Below, one piece after another: positions 33,095-40,519 of a stretch of 43,318 bases of DNA. Source of the DNA: Desulfocapsa sp. (GTDB lineage Bacteria; Desulfobacterota; Desulfobulbia; Desulfobulbales; Desulfocapsaceae); contig JANTGG010000012.1 in the NCBI GenBank assembly GCA_024763035.1, forward strand, positions 1 through 43,318, given 5' to 3'. Both the position numbers and the translations under genes were made by a program. The notes beneath the pieces are model-generated. The model saw nothing but the letters and a program-made list of their open reading frames with translations. It ran no database searches and was not told the DNA's origin. Each line of letters begins with the position of its first letter. The stretch's first letter is position 1.

Positions 33095-33382
33095 TCAGCA
33101 GGTCAGTTCATATTTGAAATAATCACCGTCTTTTGCCCCTTCGCCGACAATACCGTACCGTTTCAGGGTGGATATATATTGAAGAACCTGTTCCGTTTCC
33201 ATGGACACAGCCTCCGCAATCTCCGGAATGGTTTTGGGGGCAGGTGTCAGGGCTTCACGGATACCCTTGATGACACCACTCTGTTCTTTCACAGCAGCCC
33301 GTGCTTTAGCGATGGTTTCCGAACGTTCCTGACGAAGAACCTTCATTGCACTGCTGTTGGCTTTCTTTTCTTTTTCACTCAT
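33095..33382 (-). CDS. Small winged-helix-like protein in the Hdr/Qmo operon
   Basis: A 95-residue protein with a charged helical N-terminus and a C-terminal half resembling a winged helix (KTIPEIAEAVSMETEQVLQY ISTLKRYGIVGEG). It has no cofactor motif. It lies 18 bp after the large HdrA-like gene and before qmoC, so it is part of the same transcript. It may help assemble or regulate the complex; the function is unknown. Confidence 0.75.
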   Translation of the reverse strand: MSEKEKKANSSAMKVLRQERSETIAKARAAVKEQSGVIKGIREALTPAPKTIPEIAEAVSMETEQVLQYISTLKRYGIVGEGAKDGDYFKYELTC

Positions 33383-33400
33383 CTCGTTCCCCGGATATTT

Positions 33401-35251
33401 TCAAAATTTAACAATGGCATCAACCATATCTTCGTATTCCTGCAGGGACCAGCCCTGGACATCAATGGCATTTTCAGGACAGACTGCGACACACATGCCG
33501 CAGCCGGTACAGAGTGCCGGGTTGACTTCTGCCAGATTTCCGTTCATGGTAATGGCCTTTTCCGGACATTCTTCAATACATTTTCCACTGCCTTTGCATT
33601 TGTCGGTTTCGACGGCGGCAACAAAGGGATCGAGTTCCACATAGCCTTTACCAAGGAGGGCAACAGTTTTTGCTGCTGCAGCCTGGGCGGCGTTGCACAC
33701 CTCATTGATATCCATGGGTGCCTGACTGGTGCCGGCAAGGAAAATACCGCCGTTTGCCATCTCCACCGGACGCAGTTTGGGGTGCACTTCCTGGAGGAAT
33801 TTATCCGATCCCACCGGCAGCTTCATCATCTCCACCAGGCTGGTGATGGGAGCAGCCTGCATGCCGGTTGCGAGGACAACCAGGTCAACACCGACCTCTA
33901 TCTCTTCGTTAAAGGTCAGTTTGTCCCTGACGCGTACTGTGAGCGGATACTCACCGGATTCTCTTGTGATCACCGGAGATTCGTCCGGCTCATAGCGAAA
34001 GAAGAGCACATTCTTTTCCGAGGCTCTGTCGTAATAGTCCTCCTGGTTATGTCCGTAGGTTCGGATATCCCGGTAGAAATCCAGCACCTGGGTGTCGGGA
34101 TACCGGTCACGGATCTCCAGTGCCGCCTGCAGGGTGGCAGTGCAGCAGGTTCTGGAACAGTATTCGTTCAGGTAATCGTCTTCGTCTGCCTCATGGATGC
34201 CGGGGATCTGACGACTGCCGACACAGTGGATCATGGCGACCCTGCGTACGGTCCGGTTGTTGATTCGCAGGGTTCCTGAATCCTGTGGTGAGTCTGCCAT
34301 GTCCCGAATCAGTTGACGGAGAGTGATGACTTCTTCATTGTCACCGTAACCAAATTCTCCCCGGGAAGGTTCATACAGTTCAAAGCCGGTGGCAAAGATG
34401 ATGACACCAGTGGTCAGCGATTCCTCACTTGCCTCAGTCGGTGTCTGTCCGGGATAGTAACCGGCAAATGGGTGAAAATATTTTTCGCGGATATCTCCGG
34501 GAACAGCATCTGCCGGCGGTTTTTTGCTGACTGTGAGAGTAAAGTTACCGATATAGCCTTCAAACCCAGTGATTTCGGAGCATGGATAGATGGTGATGAG
34601 AGGCGATTTCATAACGGTATCGGCCAGGTAGGCGATCAGGTCGCCCGCTTTTTCACTGGTGGGAAAGACCCGGTCGAGTTTTGACGCATTGCCGCCGAGA
34701 AAGGGGGTCTTTTCTATGAGAGCCACTTCAATGCCGCTGGCGGCAAGATCAACGGCTGCGCGCAATCCGGCAATACCTCCGCCGATGATTGTTGCATGAT
34801 TGGCTGCATCCACCCGAATGGCTTCCAGAGGTTTCAGACCCCGTGCTTTGGCAATGGCGGCTGCGACCAGGGTGACGGCCTTGGATGTCGCCGGATCTCC
34901 ATGGTGTACCCAGGAATCCTGTTCGCGGATATTGGCATGTTCATAGAGATACGGGTTCATGTCCGCACGGCTGATAGCGCCACGAAAGGTCAGCTCATGG
35001 AGACTGGGGGCGCAGGAGGCGACAACCACCCTGTTAATGCTCCCCTCTTTGATGTCTTTCTGGATCAGTTCCTGACCCGGATCCGAGCACATGAACATGT
35101 CGGTGTGCGACACCTCAACACCGGGGATATCCTTCACCGCTTCGGCGACTTTTTTCACATCCACATGGTCAGATATATTGCCTCCGCAGTGACAAATATA
35201 GACGCCGACCCTGGGCTCTGCAGTTTCCTGTTTTTTTATTTCATCAGACAT
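33401..35251 (-). CDS. HdrA/QmoB-like flavin and iron-sulfur protein (616 aa)
   Basis: A cytoplasmic flavoprotein of the HdrA family. Order: N-terminal cysteine motif VYICHCGG (18-24), FAD-binding GGGIAG (157-162), the HdrA cysteine cluster NEYCSRTCC, and a C-terminal ferredoxin pair. The first ferredoxin motif reads C552-x2-Ser555-x2-C558-x3-C562, so its second Cys is Ser; the second motif (C581/584/587/591) is complete. QmoB of sulfate reducers ends in an MvhD domain. This protein lacks it, and a separate MvhD-like gene lies upstream in the operon. The role is probably electron transfer or bifurcation between a sulfur-carrier partner and the membrane subunit. Confidence 0.82.
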   Translation of the reverse strand: MSDEIKKQETAEPRVGVYICHCGGNISDHVDVKKVAEAVKDIPGVEVSHTDMFMCSDPGQELIQKDIKEGSINRVVVASCAPSLHELTFRGAISRADMNPYLYEHANIREQDSWVHHGDPATSKAVTLVAAAIAKARGLKPLEAIRVDAANHATIIGGGIAGLRAAVDLAASGIEVALIEKTPFLGGNASKLDRVFPTSEKAGDLIAYLADTVMKSPLITIYPCSEITGFEGYIGNFTLTVSKKPPADAVPGDIREKYFHPFAGYYPGQTPTEASEESLTTGVIIFATGFELYEPSRGEFGYGDNEEVITLRQLIRDMADSPQDSGTLRINNRTVRRVAMIHCVGSRQIPGIHEADEDDYLNEYCSRTCCTATLQAALEIRDRYPDTQVLDFYRDIRTYGHNQEDYYDRASEKNVLFFRYEPDESPVITRESGEYPLTVRVRDKLTFNEEIEVGVDLVVLATGMQAAPITSLVEMMKLPVGSDKFLQEVHPKLRPVEMANGGIFLAGTSQAPMDINEVCNAAQAAAAKTVALLGKGYVELDPFVAAVETDKCKGSGKCIEECPEKAITMNGNLAEVNPALCTGCGMCVAVCPENAIDVQGWSLQEYEDMVDAIVKF

Positions 35252-35332
35252 TCCTGTATCTCCGTTTTCACCCGTTGTAAGATCCGCCTGTAAAGCAGAG
35301 CCGTTTTCGGATTCTTTCCCGATGGTATACGA

Positions 35333-36637
35333 TCAAGCAGTTGAACCGTTTAGTGCCTTGAGATAATTTGCTGCCTCCATGGCAGCGGCACCGGCCTCGG
35401 TGATGGTATCTACGATATCCTTTGGACCCGATGCCACTCCGGCGGTAAAGACTCCTTCGAGGTCTGTGACCGTGGGTGCAATCTTGGGTATTGCAGGTTT
35501 TATGAATCCGTCCTGACCGCAGCCCACCGAACAGATGCCCTCCGGGTTCCATTGGGGAACCATCCCCAGTGAAAGAATCACCAGATCATGATCCCGTTCC
35601 ATCACACCGCCGCTTCCCTCCTGGTCTTCGTAACGAAGCATGACCTTCTGGTCATCCGCCTGGGAAATCTGAGCGACCTTGGCTTTGACAAATTCAATGC
35701 CCATGGCTTTTGCATTCTGGTAAAACTGTTCATACCCTTTACCGAAGGCACGAATATCCATGTAATAGATAGTGATATCGGCAAGGGGCAGTGCACCCGA
35801 GAGAAGCATCGCCTGTTTGATGGCATACATGCAGCAGACCCGTGAACAGTAAGGGATACCAAGACTCTTGTCCCGTGATCCTGCACACTGCACGTAGGCG
35901 ATGGAATCAGGTTCCCGACCGTCCGAGGGACGCAGTACCCTGTTGTACGGGCCATGGGGAGCAAGCAGACGTTCCATCTGCATGGAGCTGACCACGTTCT
36001 GCAGCCTGCCAAGCCCGTATTGCGGTTTCTGGTCCAGAGGCGAAAGTTCAAAGCCTGTGGCAAGGACTGCGGTGGATGCTGTGAGGGTGATTGCCTCAGG
36101 TTTCATGAAATAGTCCACGGCATCAGTGGGACAGACCTTGGCACACTTTCCGCATAAAGCGCAATTTTCGGCATCGAGCAGGGCAATCTGCGGGATGGCA
36201 TTGGAAAAGGGGATATAGATGGCCTTGCGCATGTTAAAACCGCCCTGCTCGTCATCGGGAACATAGACCGGGCAGTCATATTCACATTTACGGCAGCCGA
36301 TACATTTGTCCGGATCAACATAACGGGGCTTCTGGGTCAGTTGGGCAACGACCCTGTCCGGTGATTCCCGTTTGAGATTGTCCAGGGTACAGTAAGTAAA
36401 CAGGGTGATGTTGTCATGATGGGCAGCCGACGACATCTTGGGTGTAGTGATACAGCTGGCACAGTCCAGAGTCGGAAAAACCTTGGACAGCCGGATCATC
36501 TTACCGCCGATAGTTGCGTCCTTGTCCACCACGGCCACTGTATACCCCTGGTCGCCGAGGTCGAGTGCGGACTGCAGTCCGGCAATGCCGCCGCCGATGA
36601 CAATGGCATCAAATTGAAAGTCACGCTTGGATTTCAT
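35333..36637 (-). CDS. HdrA/QmoA-like flavin and iron-sulfur protein (434 aa)
   Basis: A flavoprotein with FAD-binding GGGIAG (15-20), the HdrA/QmoA hallmark TLDCASCITTPKM (Cys59, Cys62), and two ferredoxin motifs (Cys112/115/118/122 and Cys159/162/165/169). A further cysteine motif, IPYCSRVCC, lies near residue 270. It is about QmoA length but keeps two ferredoxin clusters inserted in the flavin fold, as in HdrA. GGGAG is 7 bases before the ATG. It probably dimerises or pairs with the 616-residue paralogue encoded next. Confidence 0.85.
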   Translation of the reverse strand: MKSKRDFQFDAIVIGGGIAGLQSALDLGDQGYTVAVVDKDATIGGKMIRLSKVFPTLDCASCITTPKMSSAAHHDNITLFTYCTLDNLKRESPDRVVAQLTQKPRYVDPDKCIGCRKCEYDCPVYVPDDEQGGFNMRKAIYIPFSNAIPQIALLDAENCALCGKCAKVCPTDAVDYFMKPEAITLTASTAVLATGFELSPLDQKPQYGLGRLQNVVSSMQMERLLAPHGPYNRVLRPSDGREPDSIAYVQCAGSRDKSLGIPYCSRVCCMYAIKQAMLLSGALPLADITIYYMDIRAFGKGYEQFYQNAKAMGIEFVKAKVAQISQADDQKVMLRYEDQEGSGGVMERDHDLVILSLGMVPQWNPEGICSVGCGQDGFIKPAIPKIAPTVTDLEGVFTAGVASGPKDIVDTITEAGAAAMEAANYLKALNGSTA

Positions 36638-36745
36638 GGGATTCTCCCTTCCTCATTGCATCTGTTGCTCACGTTCATACGTGTCACTGTATGAGTAGCT
36701 ATGTTTTTTCTAATCAATTCCGTCCAGTTCTGATTTGCGACATCT

Positions 36746-37171
36746 TTATGCCTCTGCGGCATCCTTGAAGACCGGAGGGCCAAGCTCTTTGATCAGGGCA
36801 TTCATATCGTTGACTTCCTTTAGAAACGGCCGGTTGCACACCGTACAGATGGCAGTCAGCCGCAGGCGGCGCAGGTCAATATCCTGGGCCTTCATCAGCT
36901 GGAATACGTTGTCTATTCGTTTGGCAAAAGCGTGATACGCCCCCTCATACGGGCACTCTTCGCCGCAGGACATGACGATGATTCCGCTTATTCCCTTTCT
37001 GAAACAGTCCATGTAAAAGTGCTCCGGAAAGAGTACTGGTGCCCTTACACGCAGGATGTAGGTGTTCGCGGGGTAGCTGGAATGCGCCTGTCCCACTGAG
37101 TTTGCTCCGGGATAGGCACAGGATTCGGTTGCCAGGATGAGTATTTTTCCCTCGTTTGCGTCAGTTGCCAT
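36746..37171 (-). CDS. MvhD/FlpD-like hydrogenase-type iron-sulfur subunit
   Basis: A 141-residue protein of the MvhD/FlpD family, which carries a [2Fe-2S] cluster and hands electrons to HdrA. Conserved cysteines: Cys18 (ESCAYPG), Cys56, Cys69 and Cys73 (SCGEECPYEG), and Cys109 and Cys112 (ICTVCNRPF). In QmoB this domain is fused to the C-terminus of the HdrA-like protein; here it is separate. AAAGG lies 8 bases before the ATG. Upstream, 37172-37409 has no convincing gene. Confidence 0.85.
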   Translation of the reverse strand: MATDANEGKILILATESCAYPGANSVGQAHSSYPANTYILRVRAPVLFPEHFYMDCFRKGISGIIVMSCGEECPYEGAYHAFAKRIDNVFQLMKAQDIDLRRLRLTAICTVCNRPFLKEVNDMNALIKELGPPVFKDAAEA

Positions 37172-37409
37172 GGTCAGGTACCTTTATCAGTAAACAGAAG
37201 TCTGAAGGCAGAATTGTTCGTATATGCGGCAGGGGGGAAGCCGCAATACGCCTTTGACAGACAAGTCTGCTTACGTTTGTTGTTGTGCTCACTGCACCGG
37301 TGCTATGGGGAACCGGTAATCGACCATGACGCATGCAGGTACATGGCCGATTTCTTCGTTTGCTGCAGCTGAAGCCGGAATCTCCGGTTTAGCTGTTCTT
37401 TCCGGAGCC

Positions 37410-37658
37410 CTATTTCTTACGGGTGATATAATGCTTGTCGTATCCGTCAGCTTCCACGTAGCCCAGATAGTCATGACCGACCTTGTTGGCCCAAGCCTTC
37501 AGGTCGATGCGGGTTCCTTCGTCGTTTGAGTAAATCTCCAGTTCTTCACCTACCTTGACTTTGCCGATGCCTTTCTTGGCTTCGAGCAGGGGGCCGGGAC
37601 AGGCAGAGCCACGGGAATCGATGGTGCTTGCTGCGCTAACGTTGCTTAAATCGGACAT
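37410..37658 (-). CDS. TusA-like sulfur carrier protein
   Basis: An 82-residue protein of the TusA/SirA fold. The persulfide-carrying Cys20 lies in GSACPGPLLEAKKGI, the CPxP motif with Gly at x. TusA proteins carry sulfane sulfur between proteins and, in sulfur oxidisers and disproportionators, deliver it to Hdr- or Dsr-type systems. AAGGAG lies 6 bases before the ATG. In this operon it probably receives or donates sulfur with the DsrE-like protein. The closest functional class is uncertain. Confidence 0.88.
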   Translation of the reverse strand: MSDLSNVSAASTIDSRGSACPGPLLEAKKGIGKVKVGEELEIYSNDEGTRIDLKAWANKVGHDYLGYVEADGYDKHYITRKK

Positions 37659-37751
37659 GTTGATCTCCTTAGTGAATGTATTTTTTATTCGTGAGTTATG
37701 ATGATAATACCTTTACTGACTACCATCAAAGCACAGTTACTCTGGATTGGA

Positions 37752-37827
37752 TGTAGGAGCTCGCCCTTGCGAGCGATTCAAGGTGTTGCCAGACCTGTAA
37801 AATCGCTCGCAGGGGCGAGCTCCCACA
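37752..37827. repeat. REP pair (BIME-like) between dsrE-like and tusA-like genes
   Basis: Left unit 37752-37778 begins TGTAGGAGCTCGCC and right unit 37801-37827 is its inverse; the two agree at 25 of 27 positions. Each unit has its own small stem (CTCGC-N4-GCGAG). Another copy lies at 43287-43313. This is the arrangement of REP/BIME elements mobilised by RAYT transposases. Lying inside the operon, it could modulate mRNA stability. Confidence 0.7.
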
Positions 37828-37881
37828 GTCCATTTTGTATTTACCTGAGCTTCAATGGTAATCACGATACCTTGTGTTTAA

Positions 37882-38253
37882 TTACCAGCCGATGACCTGG
37901 TCTGCCTCCAGGAACATGTCGTTCACAACTGTTCCTGTCAGTGCCTCAACACCATCCACCAGCATGGACTGCTCCACCTTGCGGGATTTGATGCAGGGCA
38001 GACAGCACATGATTCTGCCGCCGTTTTCAATAAAGTCGCTTATCAGCCGATCCAGCGGTAAACGATCCAGGGAATGAACGGTCTCGCCAACCCCTTTATA
38101 GACCAGTCTGGTTGCCTCACCAAAGACCATGATCGTTACGTCCTGTTCCATGGACACGCCAATGTTGGCAACGGCAAAACAGGTGAGGACTTTTTCGGCT
38201 CTTTCCGGTCCGTCATGCAGGACATACACTAATTTTTTGTCTTCATCGGACAT
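37882..38253 (-). CDS. DsrE-family sulfur-trafficking protein
   Basis: A 123-residue DsrE/DsrF-like protein with the fold markers VYVLHDGPERAEKVLTCFAV, VTIMVFGEAT and a conserved cysteine group at IMCCLPC (Cys83, Cys84, Cys87). DsrE-type proteins bind persulfide on such a cysteine and exchange it with TusA. AAGGAG lies 7 bases before the ATG. It lies upstream of the tusA-like gene in the same operon. It is longer than a minimal DsrE subunit, and no DsrF or DsrH partner is present. Confidence 0.8.
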   Translation of the reverse strand: MSDEDKKLVYVLHDGPERAEKVLTCFAVANIGVSMEQDVTIMVFGEATRLVYKGVGETVHSLDRLPLDRLISDFIENGGRIMCCLPCIKSRKVEQSMLVDGVEALTGTVVNDMFLEADQVIGW

Positions 38254-38264
38254 ACTTTTTCTCC

Positions 38265-38426
38265 TTAATAGGCAATCTTTCTTACCGGCAGCAGGGCCGG
38301 AACATAATAAAACAGGCTGACCTGTTCCTCTTTATCCACAATGGCACCCCTCTCCGGAATCTCCACCCGATACAGTGTCCGGGAGATTCTTTTGAATAAC
38401 GATCCGGTGATGGACAGGGTCTTCAT
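38265..38426 (-). CDS. Possible small protein (53 aa) overlapping the operon's first gene
   Basis: The frame reads MKTLSITGSLFKRISRTLYR, VEIPERGAIVDKEEQVSLFY and ends in a hydrophobic VPALLPV segment. AGGA lies 5 bases before the ATG and its stop codon touches the ribosome site of the DsrE-like gene, a tight operon arrangement. It overlaps the end of the 94-residue gene by about 95 bases in another frame, which is unusual. Either both are translated, or one frame is the true end after a frameshift or sequence error. Confidence 0.4.
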   Translation of the reverse strand: MKTLSITGSLFKRISRTLYRVEIPERGAIVDKEEQVSLFYYVPALLPVRKIAY

Positions 38427-38616
38427 ACTGATCCTGCTCAACAATTGTATATTCCGAAGAGGGCAGCACTTTGAATAATTCTTCAGGCATCTGAGCTCCG
38501 CCGTAGATAAATTCAATTGACTCACCACATGTTGTTTCCCTGAACGCCTGACTCACCTTGAGCAGTGTAAAGGGATCCAGCACACCATGAAGTTTAAATT
38601 GCCGCCGTATTTTCAT
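38332..38616 (-). CDS. First gene of the sulfur operon: small TusA/SirA-resembling protein
   Basis: A 94-residue protein: KLHGVLDPFTLLKVSQAFRE, then GGAQMPEELFKVLPSSEYTI, ending EGCHCG. The order strand-helix(LDPFTLLKVSQAF)-strand-helix resembles the TusA/SirA fold, but the CPxP cysteine is replaced by DPF and other cysteines are present (CGESIEF; tail CHC). The reading frame continues up to 38658 with TTG, but that codon lies inside the sigma-54 promoter, so the ATG at 38616 is the likely start, about 30 bases after the predicted transcript start. The tail overlaps another reading frame. Family assignment is tentative. Confidence 0.55.
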   Translation of the reverse strand: MKIRRQFKLHGVLDPFTLLKVSQAFRETTCGESIEFIYGGAQMPEELFKVLPSSEYTIVEQDQYEDPVHHRIVIQKNLPDTVSGGDSGEGCHCG

Positions 38617-38653
38617 CGAGGTCCACAGTTGTTTGAACAGTTGCGGGTTGTTA

Positions 38654-38670
38654 AGCAACCATCGTGCCAG
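38654..38670 (-). promoter_or_regulatory. Sigma-54 (-24/-12) promoter of the sulfur/Hdr-Qmo operon
   Basis: The minus strand reads CTGGCACGATGGTTGCT, which fits the sigma-54 consensus YTGGCACGRNNNTTGCW at every defined base, with the GG and GC elements correctly spaced. It points toward the operon and lies about 40 bp before its first ATG. A sigma-54 activator gene is divergent and adjacent. Confidence 0.85.
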
Positions 38671-38797
38671 ATGATAGCATGATTACTTGTGATGAGTAGA
38701 AATGTTGTTAATGTATGTAGATTCAAAGGGATGCGTTATTGTAAAATGGGGTGAAGAAAAACTGACTAAGAAAAAAAGACACATTTCAGAATAAAAG

Positions 38798-38844
38798 TGT
38801 TAAAGTGTTAATGCTAAGATTTTAACACTATGTAAACTTTAACA
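38798..38844. promoter_or_regulatory. Candidate enhancer (UAS) for the sigma-54 activator
   Basis: Four TGTTAA half-sites lie here: 38798 and 38806 on the plus strand, and inverted as TTAACA at 38822 and 38839. They make nested inverted repeats, AGTGTTAA-N10-TTAACACT (38804-38829) and TGTTAAAG...CTTTAACA (38798-38844). They lie about 130-175 bp upstream of the -24 element, normal for enhancer-binding proteins, and 13-59 bp before the activator's own start, which suggests autoregulation too. Confidence 0.65.
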
Positions 38845-38856
38845 GTGAGTTAAACA

Positions 38857-40230
38857 ATGCTTGAACAGGAACTGAATCAATATTGGAAGACTGTGGTCGA
38901 TACCATTCAGGAAGGGGTGATGATTGTTGCCCCGGGAGGTATTATTGTTTTCGCCAATCTGGCCTTTCTGGAATTGACAGGCTACGAACTGGATGAACTT
39001 GTCGGTCAGCCCTGTTCGCGCCTGAACTGCACCGCCTGCCGCAATGAACGGAAGAGAGAACAGAGTCACTGGTGTCGTCTGTTTCGACATGGTGAAATCA
39101 AAAAACAGCGCTGTGTACTGGTTCGCAGGGATGGGAGCAGGGTGCATATATTCAAGAATGCCAGTGTTCTCCGTGACAGGGATGGCGAGGTTATCGGCGC
39201 GGTGGAGACCATGACCGATATCACAGAAGTCCTGGAGAAGGAAACAAAAATCGAGGCCTTTAAACGGGAATTGACGGCACAGGACACCTTCCACGGCATG
39301 GTGGGGCATTCTGCTCCCATGCAGCGGGTCTATAATATGATCGGGAACGCAGCGGAGTCTGATGCCCCGGTGATTATTTACGGTGAGTCCGGTACAGGAA
39401 AAGAACTGGCAGCCCAGGCAGTGCACGATATCTCCAGTCGCCGTGATTATCCCTATGTGAAGGTCAACTGTGCCGCATTAAATCCGTCCCTGGTGGAAAG
39501 TGAGCTGTTCGGGCATGTAAAGGGTGCCTTTACCAGTGCCATTCAGAACAGAAAAGGCAGATTTGAGGCGGCAGACCGGGGCAGTATCTTTCTCGATGAA
39601 ATAGGAGACCTGCCGCTGGAAACACAGGTGAAACTCCTGCGGGTCCTTGAGGAAAAGACCATCCGCCGTGTTGGTGATAACAAAGCCATCCCCGTTGATG
39701 TGCGTATTATTTCAGCTACCAATAAGGATGTTGTGGCGATGGTGAAGGAGGGGACTTTTCGTGAAGATTTCTTTTATAGAATCAATGTGATCCCCCTGGA
39801 AATCCTGCCGGTACGGGAGCGTGCAGAAGACATTTCTCTCCTTGCCGAATCATTTTTCAGAAAAATGCAGCTGAAGATGGATAAGGATATACGTGGTATC
39901 AGCAGTGAGGCGATGGATCTGCTTATTCACTACAGCTGGCCGGGTAATGTGCGTGAACTGAGAAGTACCTTTGAGTACGCCTTTGTGACCTGCCAGGGAC
40001 ATACCATTATACCCGAGGACCTGCCGGGCACCATTGTCCGGTCAAAATCTCAAACAGCCGGTCCTCCTCCCCCAATGCCGGTTGATAAAAATGAACGGCA
40101 GAAGCAGGAGCTGGTCAAGGCCTTGCAGGAAACAGGCGGCAACCAGACACGGGCTGCAGAAATTCTGGGAGTATCCCGGGTAACGGTATGGAACAGAATG
40201 AAACGTTTTGGTATTTCACCTGAGGGCTAA
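38857..40230 (+). CDS. Sigma-54 activator: PAS domain, AAA+, Fis-type HTH
   Basis: A 457-residue NtrC-class enhancer-binding protein without a receiver domain. PAS sensor at residues ~8-125, AAA+ domain ~146-390 with Walker A GESGTGKE (176-183), Walker B IFLDEIGD (244-251) and arginine-finger region, and a Fis-like HTH at ~413-455 (GGNQTRAAEILGVSRVTVWN). The sigma-54 contact loop reads GAFTSA (223-228) instead of GAFTGA. The PAS domain has an inserted cysteine loop (Cys53, Cys58, Cys61, Cys73), which could bind an iron-sulfur cluster or form disulfides, so a redox or sulfur signal is plausible. It is divergent from the sulfur operon and almost certainly its activator. Confidence 0.9.
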   Translation: MLEQELNQYWKTVVDTIQEGVMIVAPGGIIVFANLAFLELTGYELDELVGQPCSRLNCTACRNERKREQSHWCRLFRHGEIKKQRCVLVRRDGSRVHIFKNASVLRDRDGEVIGAVETMTDITEVLEKETKIEAFKRELTAQDTFHGMVGHSAPMQRVYNMIGNAAESDAPVIIYGESGTGKELAAQAVHDISSRRDYPYVKVNCAALNPSLVESELFGHVKGAFTSAIQNRKGRFEAADRGSIFLDEIGDLPLETQVKLLRVLEEKTIRRVGDNKAIPVDVRIISATNKDVVAMVKEGTFREDFFYRINVIPLEILPVRERAEDISLLAESFFRKMQLKMDKDIRGISSEAMDLLIHYSWPGNVRELRSTFEYAFVTCQGHTIIPEDLPGTIVRSKSQTAGPPPPMPVDKNERQKQELVKALQETGGNQTRAAEILGVSRVTVWNRMKRFGISPEG

Positions 40231-40519
40231 GCTGCCATTCTTTGCAGACAGTTGCAGTGGTACCAGTGTTCCGTTTGTGTCGGGGCAGGGTGAGAAACTC
40301 CCATGGCTAAAGCTTCCCCCTCTCCTTTTTTATATGCTCCCTGCAACAAGTGGAATGGCTGGTTCAAGCAAGCCGGAGCAACAGCAAAATTGAACTGCTG
40401 AGCATTGTCGAAAGTGGACAAAGGTGAGGTCGTGCTTATGATACCTTCTCGCAGGATATTGAAATGGAGCTGTCGATTTTTGGCATGCCATGTGGTGAAG
40501 ATATGGGGGGTGATTGTAA
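40231..40519. other. Non-coding gap
   Basis: These 289 bases hold no convincing gene, RNA or repeat on either strand. The bases just before 40520 include a GGGGGTGA ribosome site for the EcsC-like gene. Confidence 0.5.

Noticed and set aside
32897-34279. A 460-codon open frame on the plus strand opposite the qmoC-like and HdrA-like genes
   Set aside because: The opposite strand encodes clear iron-sulfur and flavin proteins with all motifs in place. The antisense frame has no family features and is a by-product of codon composition.
37172-37409. A small gene between the tusA-like and MvhD-like genes
   Set aside because: The only frame starts inside the tusA-like gene in another frame and has no ribosome site or family resemblance.
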